The notes below the pieces were generated by a model. It had not been told where the DNA came from, made no database searches, and saw only the letters and a program-made list of their open reading frames with translations. A DNA stretch of 64,000 nucleotides from Neomicrococcus lactis (GTDB lineage: Bacteria; Actinomycetota; Actinomycetes; Actinomycetales; Micrococcaceae): NCBI RefSeq assembly GCF_014200305.1, contig NZ_JACHBL010000001.1, positions 372,001 to 436,000 of the forward strand, in the 5' to 3' direction. The position numbers were made by a program, and so were the translations under genes. Positions 19,144 through 27,469 of this stretch are shown piece by piece (the first letter of the stretch is position 1; each line of letters begins with the position of its first letter).

Positions 19144-20658
19144 ATGCCGAGCCACGAACCGGAACCTAAATTCACCGTCACCCCGCTAGCAACCGCAACG
19201 AACCCCGCGAGGCGAGCTGCGTCGTCGTCCTCCTTGCCGCTGGTTCCGGGCTACCGGCTGTCCGAACTAATTGGCACGGGAAGCGTGAGCAGGGTCTATC
19301 TTGCGGAGGATGTGCGGACCGCGGCACCGCTGGCTCTGAAAATTTTTGAGGACGACGACGCTGGCGAGCGTTTCGCTGCCCTCGAACGGGAGTCGTTGCG
19401 TGGCGTTGAGCATCCGCATGTGGTGCGGTTACTGGGTACCGCTACGGCAGAGACGGTCGACTCCAGCGATCTGCCGGTGAATATTCTGGAGTACTTGCCG
19501 GGCGGAAGCGCGCTCGGCGTGGTGCGGTCGCTGGGGCCGCAAAGTGTGGGGCAGACGAGTGCGATCGTGGTACCCATTGCTGCGGCCGTCGCACATCTTC
19601 ATGGAATGGGGCGAGTGCACGGCGATATTTCGCCGGACAATGTGCTCTTCGGTGCGGACGGCACGCCGAAGCTCATCGACGGTTCCGCTTCCCAACGGAC
19701 GGGGTATCGGCAATTCGATGCAGGAACGGCCGGTTTTCATGCTCCCGAGGCGGTGACGCCACAAGTACTCCAACCCGAGCGCGATGTGTATTCGTTAGGT
19801 GCCTTGATCTGGTTTCTCTTGACGGGACGTGTTCCTAGCCTGACCTCGCATCGACCCGCGCTGAGCGTCTTTATTCGCGGCGTAAACACAGATCTCGTGA
19901 ACCTCGTGGAAGCGTGCTTGGACGAAGATCCCGCGGCCCGGCCCAACGCAGGAGATGTCGCCAGACGCCTACTCAAAATCGCTGAGCCTGAGCCGGTAGA
20001 CATCACTGTCACCGCGGATCATCATGCCGTTCCCTATGTGAAGACACGTCATCACTTTGATCGGGAGCTCATCCGGCGCCGCGCTCGCCGTAGGACCATC
20101 AAGATGTGGGCATCGGTTGGAGTTTCCGCAGTCCTGACGGGAGCGGGAGTGATGATGATGTTGGCCGCTCCGGCGAACAGTGCGCCACAGCCGTCGGTAG
20201 ATCAGCCTGCAGCAGCGCAGACCGAGCCACACCAGCCCGTCGCGGCGGCAGGATCGCAAGACGGACTCGTGGATCAACTATTCGCGCTGGCTGCCGCACG
20301 CGACCAGGCGCTCATGGACCAAGACGATGCCGCGCTTGAGGCAATTCACGCGGATGATTCGCGGTCCTTGCGTCAGGACCGCACCACCGTGGCAACTCTG
20401 GTGGAGGGCAAGCTACGCTATGAAGAACTTTCCACCTCGTTGCAAAACGTAGAGGTCACCACGCTCGCGCCTGCAGGGAAGGCGACCGTTCGTGCGGAGT
20501 CCGTCACCAAGCCGTTTACGGTGAGGAATCTCGGCGACAATTCGCAGTACCACATCGAGACGTTGCCTGTTCAAGAGGTGGAATTTACGCTCGTGAAAGA
20601 GGGTGAACGGTGGCAACTTTCTGACGTTGCGCTGCTTCACGAACGTTCGGGAACTTGA
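19144..20658 (+). CDS. transmembrane Ser/Thr kinase-like protein with altered catalytic motifs
   Basis: A 504-residue protein: an N-terminal kinase fold (about residues 37-280), a basic juxtamembrane stretch, one membrane helix near 325-347, an Ala/Pro/Gln linker and an extracellular domain (about 370-500) that resembles an NTF2/SnoaL-like fold. Kinase landmarks kept are the glycine loop GTGSVSRVY (44-52), Lys66 in ALKIF, Glu83, Asp161 and Asn166 in HGDISPDN, Asp179, APE as HAPEA, and DVYSLG. Odd points: HRD is HGD, the catalytic-loop Lys is Ser163, and DFG is DGS (LIDGS). It may be a weak kinase or a pseudokinase sensor. No partner gene is adjacent; the next gene is the tricorn-like protease on the same strand, 43 bases away. 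Confidence 0.85.
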   Translation: MPSHEPEPKFTVTPLATATNPARRAASSSSLPLVPGYRLSELIGTGSVSRVYLAEDVRTAAPLALKIFEDDDAGERFAALERESLRGVEHPHVVRLLGTATAETVDSSDLPVNILEYLPGGSALGVVRSLGPQSVGQTSAIVVPIAAAVAHLHGMGRVHGDISPDNVLFGADGTPKLIDGSASQRTGYRQFDAGTAGFHAPEAVTPQVLQPERDVYSLGALIWFLLTGRVPSLTSHRPALSVFIRGVNTDLVNLVEACLDEDPAARPNAGDVARRLLKIAEPEPVDITVTADHHAVPYVKTRHHFDRELIRRRARRRTIKMWASVGVSAVLTGAGVMMMLAAPANSAPQPSVDQPAAAQTEPHQPVAAAGSQDGLVDQLFALAAARDQALMDQDDAALEAIHADDSRSLRQDRTTVATLVEGKLRYEELSTSLQNVEVTTLAPAGKATVRAESVTKPFTVRNLGDNSQYHIETLPVQEVEFTLVKEGERWQLSDVALLHERSGT

Positions 20659-20689
20659 TGCCTTGCGCGAGGGGAATGCGGGCTCCGAC

Positions 20690-20695
20690 TAGGAT
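20690..20695 (+). promoter_or_regulatory. -10 box of the tricorn-like gene, leaderless arrangement
   Basis: TAGGAT, six bases before ATG at 20702, with no ribosome site. It implies that this gene has its own promoter despite following the kinase-like gene closely. Confidence 0.5.
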
Positions 20696-20701
20696 CAAAA
20701 T

Positions 20702-23700
20702 ATGGCGAGCAAAACCGGTCCTAGCAGCAGCTATTTGCGTTACCCACACCTCCACAATGATCAGGTCACGTTCGTGGCCGAAGACGATGTGTGGATCGCC
20801 TCGCTGGATGGAGGGCGTGCCACGCGCATTTCCACCATGCACCTGCCTGCACGAAACCCTCAGTTCACCCCTGATGGAGAGTCTCTGGTGTGGAGCGTCG
20901 TGCAGCGACGTTCACCAGAAGTAGTCACCGCTCACATAGACGGAGGTGGCTTCAAACAGCTGTCCTACTGGGGTAGCTCCACCACGCGCATGCGCGGCTT
21001 CACCCCGGACGGCAACGTCCTCGCCATTACGGCCTACCGCCAGTCGGATTACCGGCACACGTGGGCTCGCTCGGTTCCTTTGGATGGAGGCCCGACCACG
21101 CTGCTACAGTACGGTCCCGTCGACTCGGTGATCTGGGGCCAGGAGAGCGACGGCGTTCGCCCCGTCGTCTTAGGTTCTGCCTTGACGCGCGAACCGGCCT
21201 ATTGGAAGCGCTACCGTGGTGGCGCAGCTGGAAAGTTGTGGATTGACCGCCATGGTTCCGGACAGTTCGAGCGGCTGGTTCCCGAAATCACCTCAAATTT
21301 GTGCTTGCCTCAGTGGATCGGCGGCCGCATCGCCTTCCTGTCAGATCACGAAGGATACGGAAACGTCTACTCCGTGCTTCCAGACGGCTCCGATATCCGC
21401 CGTCACACGGATCACGTGCAGTTCTATGCGCGCCACCTCGCGAGCGACGGCGAACGGCTCATCTACGAACACCGCGGCAAGCTTTTTGTGCTCGATTCTT
21501 TGGATTCCGAGTCGCGTCGCTTGGATATCCAGCTCGCTTCTTCGGGCAACAACCGTCGGCGCACCATGCTGGTCCCCACCAAGAACCTCAAGGCCGCGAC
21601 GCCGGATGTCTCTGGTTCAACCTCCGTGGTCGAAACCCATGGCACGTTGCACTTGCTGTTGCACAAGGACGGCCCGAGCCACATGGTGGAAGCCACGCCT
21701 GGCGTTCGTGCCCGGTTGGGACGTGTGTTGGACCCGCAGCATGTTGCTTATGTCGCCGACCACGGGGGAGAGGAAGCACTCTACATCCGCGACCTCACCG
21801 TGGACGGCCCTTTCGCGTCGACGGCAGCCATCGGACTGCCGGCGAGCGACGATGATGCGTTCCACGACTGGTTCCACGAACCGTACGGCGAAGCTGATGA
21901 GAACACCAGCACTGACATCGCCACATCACGGGCCTCGGGCAACTCTGCCGATAAAGCTGATGCAGTCGCTTCAGCGAGTGACCCGCGCACGGTAGCTCTG
22001 GATGCGAAACCGGACCAGGAACTCACCGCTCGCGCCGATGGTGTGATGCCGGATTCGCCCGTTGAGAATGAAGCAGAAAAGCCGGATCTCAGCACGGCAC
22101 ATCCCCATAGCTCTACCCGAGACGTGCGTGAAACCGTAGGTGTTGACGGCACTGATGCTCGTGAAACCTCGGAAACGGATTCCGGCCAGGCCGGGCTAAC
22201 GCGCATTGAGCTGCCGGTCCGCGGCCGCCCGCGTGTGCTCGAAGTCAGTCCCGATGGCCGCTGGATTGGCTTGGGCACCGAGTACGGCGAGGCCTACTTG
22301 CTCAATGTCCGCGAAGCTAAGTGGCGGCTGCTGGGCTCCACGGACTACGGCGCTATTTCTCACTTGAGCTTCTCACCGGACTCCGGGTGGGTCGCGTGGA
22401 TTGAACCCGTCACGGCGCATGAGGGCCGTAGCCGCCTGCTCTTGGCGTCCACCACTCAGGCGGCTCGAGAACCGATCCTCGTCACCGACGGTCGATTCCA
22501 CGACCACTCGCCGTCCTTCACGCTCGATGGCCAGTATTTGGCGTTCTTGTCTGAACGCTCCTTCGATCCCGTCTATGACACGCATAGCTTTGACTTGAGT
22601 TTCCCTGCGTCCACGAAGCCGTTCATGGTCTCGCTCGCGGACAACACACCGAGCCCGTTCGGTCCGAGCGCTTACTCAGCGACTGGCCACAACCGCAGCG
22701 TATTACCGAGCGGCCAAACGCCATCTACTACCAATGTCGACGGGGAAGGAATCGCACAGCGACTCTTCGCCGTCCCGGTATCTCAAGGCCGCTACAGCCG
22801 CCTGGTGGCCGTCAACAATGCACTGTTGTGGCTCGTTGACGAATCCGTGGGCGTGACCGGTGACGGAACCACAGACAGCGGCGGCAGTAGCCTTCGTCTG
22901 CAACGTTTCGATCTGGAGCAGAAGAAGACCACCACGCTTGTTAACCGACTCAGCCAATTCCGTGTTTCGGGCGACAAGAAGAAGCTTGTCTACATCAATG
23001 GCATCGAAGTGCGGTGCGTTCCAACCGATCGCAGTGTGGAAGTTTCATCGGCGGACGCACTTCGCTTGGACTTGAACCGCATTCGCGTGGAGCTTGAACC
23101 CGCCAAGGTGTGGGGACAGATGTTCAACGAGACGTGGCGCTTGCAGCGTGACTTCTTCTGGACCGAAGATATGGCAGGCCTTGACTGGGAGAACATTGCC
23201 AAAAAGTACCGGCCGCTCATCGAGCGTTTGGGCAGCCATGACGACCTCGTGGACATTCTCTTGGAACTCCACGGCGAGCTGGGCACGTCTCACGCGTACG
23301 TTTCGCCGTTCGCGGCGATGGAATCCGGTGCCGGGTATCAGGGCCTTTTCGGCGCCGACTTGGCGCGTCAAGGGGACGGCAAATGGGTCATCTCCCGCCT
23401 GCTTGAAGGCGACTCTTCTGACCCGCAGGCTTATCCGCCACTGCGCGCCCCGGGCGTGGGTGTCCGCGAAGGCGATGCGGTGCTGGGCGTTGACGGGCAG
23501 ATCGTGCCCACCGATGTGGGACCGGAGGCGCTCTTGACGAGCGCAGCTGGAAAGACCGTGGAACTCACGATCGAAGAGGGACCCAATGGACGCGATCCGG
23601 GCTCGATCCGCCGCGTCGCCTTCGTGCCGCTGCAGAACGAAGAGCGCCTTCGCTATCAGGACTGGGTTGCCACCAACCGGCAACGCGTCCGCGACGCGAG

Positions 23701-24364
23701 CGATGGAAACTTCGGTTACCTCCACGTCCCGGACATGTCTGCTCAAGGCTGGGCGCAGTTGCACCGTGACCTAGATGTGGAAACCAGCAAGGATGCGCTG
23801 ATCGTCGATGTGCGTCGCAACCGTGGCGGTCACACGTCCCAGTTGGTGGCGGAACTCATCGGCCGCAAGGTGACGGCCTGGACCATGGCACGCGAGATGC
23901 GCACGGGAACGTACCCATCGAGCGCTCCACGTGGCCCGCTCGTTCTACTCACTGACGAGTGGGCAGGATCTGACGGCGACATCATTACGCAGGTGACGAA
24001 ACTGAGGAACCTCGGACCCGTAGTCGGAATGCGAACTTGGGGCGGCGTCGTCGGAATCGATAATCTCTTTGACCTCGCCGACGGCACCAAGGTGACCCAG
24101 CCGCGTTATGCCACGTGGTTCACGCAAGGTGTGGGCTGGGGGATTGAAAACCGTGGCGTGAGCCCGGATGTGGAAGTTCCGTATCCGCCGCACGCTTACA
24201 CGGAAAATAGAGATCCCCAGCTCGAACGCGCGTTGGAGGTCCTTGCGGAACTCCATGCGGAGCACGGGACGGCGCGGCCGCCGCTGCGAAGTGGTTATTC
24301 CTCGCTTCAGCCGGGGCCGCTACCGCCGCGTCCGCAGTATGCGCGTCGAGCTGGGGAGCAGTAG
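20702..24364 (+). CDS. tricorn-like S41 serine peptidase
   Basis: A 1220-residue cytosolic protease (no signal peptide) of the tricorn type, which trims peptides released by larger proteases. The N-terminal part is a beta-propeller region (repeats such as RNPQFTPDGESLVWS, MRGFTPDGNVLAITAY), then a second propeller (VLEVSPDGRWIGLGTEYG, LSFSPDSGWVAWIEP), a PDZ-like domain and the catalytic S41 domain. By comparison with tricorn, His864 (GTSHAY), Ser1090 with Asp1091 (AGSDGD) and Glu1149 (IENRGVSPD) are the likely active-site residues. It is longer than usual: residues about 398-498, between the propellers, are a charged Ser/Thr/Asp-rich, probably disordered insert. Ends 17 bases from the convergent osmC-like gene. 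Confidence 0.93.
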   Translation: MASKTGPSSSYLRYPHLHNDQVTFVAEDDVWIASLDGGRATRISTMHLPARNPQFTPDGESLVWSVVQRRSPEVVTAHIDGGGFKQLSYWGSSTTRMRGFTPDGNVLAITAYRQSDYRHTWARSVPLDGGPTTLLQYGPVDSVIWGQESDGVRPVVLGSALTREPAYWKRYRGGAAGKLWIDRHGSGQFERLVPEITSNLCLPQWIGGRIAFLSDHEGYGNVYSVLPDGSDIRRHTDHVQFYARHLASDGERLIYEHRGKLFVLDSLDSESRRLDIQLASSGNNRRRTMLVPTKNLKAATPDVSGSTSVVETHGTLHLLLHKDGPSHMVEATPGVRARLGRVLDPQHVAYVADHGGEEALYIRDLTVDGPFASTAAIGLPASDDDAFHDWFHEPYGEADENTSTDIATSRASGNSADKADAVASASDPRTVALDAKPDQELTARADGVMPDSPVENEAEKPDLSTAHPHSSTRDVRETVGVDGTDARETSETDSGQAGLTRIELPVRGRPRVLEVSPDGRWIGLGTEYGEAYLLNVREAKWRLLGSTDYGAISHLSFSPDSGWVAWIEPVTAHEGRSRLLLASTTQAAREPILVTDGRFHDHSPSFTLDGQYLAFLSERSFDPVYDTHSFDLSFPASTKPFMVSLADNTPSPFGPSAYSATGHNRSVLPSGQTPSTTNVDGEGIAQRLFAVPVSQGRYSRLVAVNNALLWLVDESVGVTGDGTTDSGGSSLRLQRFDLEQKKTTTLVNRLSQFRVSGDKKKLVYINGIEVRCVPTDRSVEVSSADALRLDLNRIRVELEPAKVWGQMFNETWRLQRDFFWTEDMAGLDWENIAKKYRPLIERLGSHDDLVDILLELHGELGTSHAYVSPFAAMESGAGYQGLFGADLARQGDGKWVISRLLEGDSSDPQAYPPLRAPGVGVREGDAVLGVDGQIVPTDVGPEALLTSAAGKTVELTIEEGPNGRDPGSIRRVAFVPLQNEERLRYQDWVATNRQRVRDASDGNFGYLHVPDMSAQGWAQLHRDLDVETSKDALIVDVRRNRGGHTSQLVAELIGRKVTAWTMAREMRTGTYPSSAPRGPLVLLTDEWAGSDGDIITQVTKLRNLGPVVGMRTWGGVVGIDNLFDLADGTKVTQPRYATWFTQGVGWGIENRGVSPDVEVPYPPHAYTENRDPQLERALEVLAELHAEHGTARPPLRSGYSSLQPGPLPPRPQYARRAGEQ

Positions 24365-24381
24365 GCCGGGGAGCCTCAGAG

Positions 24382-24825
24382 TTAGTTGCTGCCGCCGAGC
24401 TGAGCATCCAAAGTGATGCTCTCGACGCCGGCAAGGGCCTTGGACACTGGGCAGCCTTCCTTGGCTTCTTGAGCGGCCTTGGCGAAGTCCTCTTCGCTGA
24501 TGCCCGGAACGTCTGCGCGGACGATCAAACGAATCTCAGAGATCTGTGCGCCGCCGTCCGTGGAGAAATCCACCTCAGCGCGCGTATCAATGCGCTCTGG
24601 TGCGTGGCCGGCGGTCTTCAGGATGTTGGAGAAGGCCATCGAGTAGCACGTTGCGTGTGCAGCGGCGATGAGTTCTTCGGGGGAGGTCTTGCCTTCGGCA
24701 GCCTCGGCGCGAGCGCGCCAGGTGACGTCGAAGGTGCCAAGCTTGGAGGTCTCGAACGTCGTCTGGCCGCTACCGGAAACCAGATCCCCATTCCATTCGG
24801 TACGAGCTGAACGTGTCACTGCCAT
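24382..24825 (-). CDS. OsmC-family peroxide-reducing protein
   Basis: A 147-residue protein of the OsmC/Ohr family, thiol-dependent peroxidases acting on organic hydroperoxides. The two family cysteines are present: ATCYSMA near residue 58 and EGCPVSKAL near residue 128, with the catalytic Arg region near the N-terminus (WNGDLVSGSGQTTFETS). It resembles OsmC more than Ohr in length and in its C-terminal CPVSKAL. A ribosome site TGAGGAGA precedes ATG by few bases. Single gene, convergent with the protease gene and downstream of the terminator at 24861-24891. Confidence 0.92.
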   Translation of the reverse strand: MAVTRSARTEWNGDLVSGSGQTTFETSKLGTFDVTWRARAEAAEGKTSPEELIAAAHATCYSMAFSNILKTAGHAPERIDTRAEVDFSTDGGAQISEIRLIVRADVPGISEEDFAKAAQEAKEGCPVSKALAGVESITLDAQLGGSN

Positions 24826-24860
24826 GATGTCTCCTCAAGAAAATACTTCTCAGCACAACA

Positions 24861-24891
24861 AAAAGTGGAGCTGCCTTGTTGGCAACTCCAC
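24861..24891 (-). terminator. terminator of the small membrane-protein gene
   Basis: An 11-bp stem with one mismatch (24865-24875 with 24881-24891), five-base loop, and a run of A at 24860-24864 that reads as U tract on the minus strand. It follows the gene ending at 24952. Confidence 0.75.
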
Positions 24892-24951
24892 TCAGACTAG
24901 CCCAGCACTTTTCGGTAAACCACCGTTAAAACGCTGAGGACTAAAACCCTC

Positions 24952-25302
24952 TTACTGCCAGAGGACAGCAACAGCCATAGCGATCAGACCGGTACCACCG
25001 GTTCCGTGTGCCAAGCCGGTGCTGACTGGCTGACCTGCGCGAGCCTTGCGCCATCCGATGAGAGCGGCAACAAAGACACCAATCGCGAGGAGGACCTTCA
25101 CGCCGATCTTGAAGTTGTTGACCTGACCGTCGCCCATTTCGGCGAGTCCCACCAGCAAGAGACCGGTGACAAGCTGACCGATTGCACCGTAGAACTGCCA
25201 GTTGGTCACGGTTGGGGTCTTGAAGTTAGAAAGCCATCCACCCACGATGGCGGCTGCACCGATGAGGTGCAAAAGAACGAGAACAAGCTTGAGAAAATCC
25301 AT
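24952..25302 (-). CDS. small integral membrane protein of unknown function
   Basis: A 116-residue hydrophobic protein with about four membrane segments: FLKLVLVLLHLIGAAAIVGG at the N-terminus, a central pair (YGAIGQLVTGLLLVGLA; VKVLLAIGVFVAALIGW) and a short one at the C-terminus (GLIAMAVAVLW). Polar loops include NFKTPTVTNWQFY and EMGDGQVNNFK. Proteins with this pattern are common in actinobacteria; I recognise no function. The AT-poor ribosome region (TTTGAATTATGG) has no strong Shine-Dalgarno. It lies between the osmC-like gene and sucB and is flanked by a terminator on each side, so it is a single-gene unit. Confidence 0.8.
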   Translation of the reverse strand: MDFLKLVLVLLHLIGAAAIVGGWLSNFKTPTVTNWQFYGAIGQLVTGLLLVGLAEMGDGQVNNFKIGVKVLLAIGVFVAALIGWRKARAGQPVSTGLAHGTGGTGLIAMAVAVLWQ

Positions 25303-25391
25303 AATTCAAAGCCTAAGTCATTCTTCGACGCAGTGTCGAAAATCGTGGGCGATGACACCCGGCCGAGGTCAGGCAACGGGGGAGAGCGCAC

Positions 25392-25430
25392 AAAAAAGGA
25401 TGGACCCGGTAGAAACCGAGTCCATCCTTT
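25392..25430 (-). terminator. terminator of sucB
   Basis: Ten-bp outer stem (25395-25404 with 25421-25430) plus inner CGGT/ACCG closing an AGAA loop. The A run at 25392-25397 gives the U tract on the minus strand, 35 bases after the sucB stop. Confidence 0.85.
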
Positions 25431-25465
25431 AGTGCTTCGAAACGTGATCCGAAAGCGAGTGTGGC

Positions 25466-27337
25466 TTAGAGGCCAAGCTCAGCTTCGAATGCGCCTTCCT
25501 CAAGACGGGTGCGCAAGGTCTGCAAGAAGCGGCCTGCGTCGGCGCCGTCCACCAAACGGTGATCGTAGGTGAGGGAGAGGTACATCATGTGGCGGATCGC
25601 GATGACGTCGTTTCCGTCGGCGTCTTGAATGACCATTGGACGCTTGACGATTGCACCGGTGCCGAGGATCGCAACCTGGGGCTGGTTGATGATCGGCGTA
25701 TCGAAGAGCGCTCCCACAGAACCAATGTTGGTGATGGAGAACGTTCCGCCGGACAACTCATCAGGCTGGATCTTGTTGGTGCGCGTACGCTCTGCAACGT
25801 CTGCAATCTTGGAAGCGATGCCAGCAAGGTTGAGGTCGCCAGCGTTGGCAATCACTGGTACCAAGAGACCACGGTCGGTGTCCACTGCGATCGCCAAGTG
25901 CTCGGCGTCGTGGTAGGTGATTTCCTGCTTCTCTTCGTCGTAAGCGCCGTTGACCTTCGGGTGCTGCTTGAGAGCCTCAGCAACAGCCTTTGCGATAAAC
26001 GGAAGGAAGGTGAGCTTCGTGCCGTTGGTGGCCTGGAAGCCAGCCTTCGCCTTGTTGCGGAGGTTCGCGATGCGGGTCATATCCACTTCGTGAACCTGCG
26101 TGAGCTGCGTGGAGGTGTCCAGCGACTCGCGCATGCGGCGGGCGATGACCTGACGGATGCGAGGTGCCTTCTCCGTGGTTCCGCGGAGCTTGGAAGCTGC
26201 TGCGGATGGCTGCGCGCTGGCTGCAGGTGCTGCAGAGGACGACGCCGCAGCTGCGGGAGCGCTCTGAGCGGCAGCTGCCGCTTCGATTGCCTGCTCGACG
26301 TCCTGCTTGCGGATGCGGCCACCAACGCCGGTGCCCTTGACCGTGGAGAGGTCAATGTTGTTCTTGGACGCAAGCTTGCGAACCAATGGCGTGACGTATC
26401 CGGAGTCGTTGTTGTCAGCGGAAGCCACAGGAGCTGCGGCCGGTGGAGCCGGTGCTGCTGGAGCTGCGGCCGGTGGAGCCGGTGCTGCTGGAGCTGCCTC
26501 TGCTGCAGGCTCGCTGGATGGGCCGGTTGGCTCAGCTGGAGCCTTCTCGGTGGAAGGTGCATCTGCAACTGGAGCCTCAGCCTTGGGAGCTGGAGCAGCT
26601 GCAGGAGCTTCTTCCTTCGGAGCGGCTGGAGCTGCTGGTGCTGCACCGGAACCGATGACGGCAAGCACAGCGCCGACCTCGACGGTCTCATCTTCGTTCA
26701 CGCGGATCTCGAGGAGCTTGCCGGCGACTGGGGATGGGATTTCGGTGTCAACCTTGTCCGTGGACACTTCGAGAAGAGCCTCGTCCATCTCGACGTCGTC
26801 GCCAACGGCCTTGAGCCAGCGGGTAACGGTGCCTTCGGTGACGGACTCGCCAAGAGCGGGGAGCTTTACTTCTTCAGAAGCGCCGCCAGCGTTGTCGGAA
26901 GACTCAGCAGCAGGAGCCTCGGCAGGAGCCGCTTCCTCTGCAGGTGCTTCTTCAGCTGGTGCTTCAGCGGCGGGAGCCTCTTCAGCTGGTGCTTCAGCGG
27001 CGGGAGCCTCTTCAGCTGGTGCTTCAGCGGCGGGAGCCTCTTCAGCAGGAGCTTCTTCGGCAGCTGGGGCTTCGGCTGAAGGAGCGGCGCCAGCGCCGGA
27101 TCCATCGCCGATGCGTACGAGCGCAGCGCCAACTTCTACCGTCTCATCTTCCTGGACAAGGATCTCTTCGATCACGCCAGCTACAGGCGACGGGATCTCC
27201 GTGTCAACTTTGTCGGTGGAAACTTCAACGAGCGCTTCGTCAACAGCGACTTCGTCGCCTACTTGCTTGAGCCAGCGCGTAACGGTTCCTTCGGTGACGC
27301 TTTCACCGAGGGCGGGCAAATTAACGGTCTCAGACAT
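25466..27337 (-). CDS. sucB: dihydrolipoamide acyltransferase (E2), two lipoyl domains
   Basis: Core E2 enzyme of a 2-oxoacid dehydrogenase complex; in actinobacteria this protein (SucB/DlaT) serves pyruvate and probably 2-oxoglutarate dehydrogenase. The 623 residues hold two lipoyl domains with STDKVDTE at Lys43 and Lys195, the lysines lipoylated by LipB and LipA; a peripheral subunit-binding domain at about 314-352 ([17 protein letters not shown]); and the catalytic domain ending in [10 protein letters not shown] with His593. The linkers are Ala/Pro/Glu-rich, and their coding DNA carries exact 30-base repeats (separate entries). The gene follows lpdA on the same strand after 132 bases with an intervening hairpin, so it probably has its own promoter. 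Confidence 0.97.
   Translation of the reverse strand: MSETVNLPALGESVTEGTVTRWLKQVGDEVAVDEALVEVSTDKVDTEIPSPVAGVIEEILVQEDETVEVGAALVRIGDGSGAGAAPSAEAPAAEEAPAEEAPAAEAPAEEAPAAEAPAEEAPAAEAPAEEAPAEEAAPAEAPAAESSDNAGGASEEVKLPALGESVTEGTVTRWLKAVGDDVEMDEALLEVSTDKVDTEIPSPVAGKLLEIRVNEDETVEVGAVLAVIGSGAAPAAPAAPKEEAPAAAPAPKAEAPVADAPSTEKAPAEPTGPSSEPAAEAAPAAPAPPAAAPAAPAPPAAAPVASADNNDSGYVTPLVRKLASKNNIDLSTVKGTGVGGRIRKQDVEQAIEAAAAAQSAPAAAASSSAAPAASAQPSAAASKLRGTTEKAPRIRQVIARRMRESLDTSTQLTQVHEVDMTRIANLRNKAKAGFQATNGTKLTFLPFIAKAVAEALKQHPKVNGAYDEEKQEITYHDAEHLAIAVDTDRGLLVPVIANAGDLNLAGIASKIADVAERTRTNKIQPDELSGGTFSITNIGSVGALFDTPIINQPQVAILGTGAIVKRPMVIQDADGNDVIAIRHMMYLSLTYDHRLVDGADAGRFLQTLRTRLEEGAFEAELGL
26431..26497 (-). repeat. 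30-base tandem repeat in the second sucB linker
   Basis: Two perfect 30-base copies (26431-26460, 26461-26490) and the first seven bases of a third. They encode ten-residue Ala/Pro units of the flexible linker before the subunit-binding domain. Confidence 0.9.
26951..27040 (-). repeat. 30-base tandem repeat in the first sucB linker
   Basis: Three perfect 30-base copies in a row (26951-26980, 26981-27010, 27011-27040), coding for the Ala-Pro-Glu unit [10 protein letters not shown] between the two lipoyl domains. Exact DNA identity suggests recent slippage or selection on linker length. Confidence 0.95.
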
Positions 27338-27424
27338 GTCGTCCCCGTTCTCCTCTTGCGGTACCTAGAGCGGAAGTGATGGTCCGCTCGAATTTTTTAT
27401 AAAAACTTGAGTTCGAGCTTAGTC

Positions 27425-27458
27425 CACTGGGGTGCGACCTTGTAGGTGCACCCCAGTG
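27425..27458. terminator. stable hairpin between lpdA and sucB
   Basis: Perfect 11-bp stem (27425-27435 with 27448-27458) with an inner ACCT/AGGT pairing. The T tract lies on the plus-strand side, although both flanking genes are on the minus strand, so it may attenuate or protect rather than terminate classically. Confidence 0.55.
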
Positions 27459-27469
27459 TTTTCTAGGTT

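Noticed and set aside
26940-27046. Tandem repeats resembling a CRISPR array
   Set aside because: The 30-base units are directly adjacent without spacers and code for linker residues in frame.
25559-27079. 506-codon plus-strand open frame over sucB
   Set aside because: Shadow frame produced by the biased Ala/Pro codons; the sense strand encodes a complete E2 protein.
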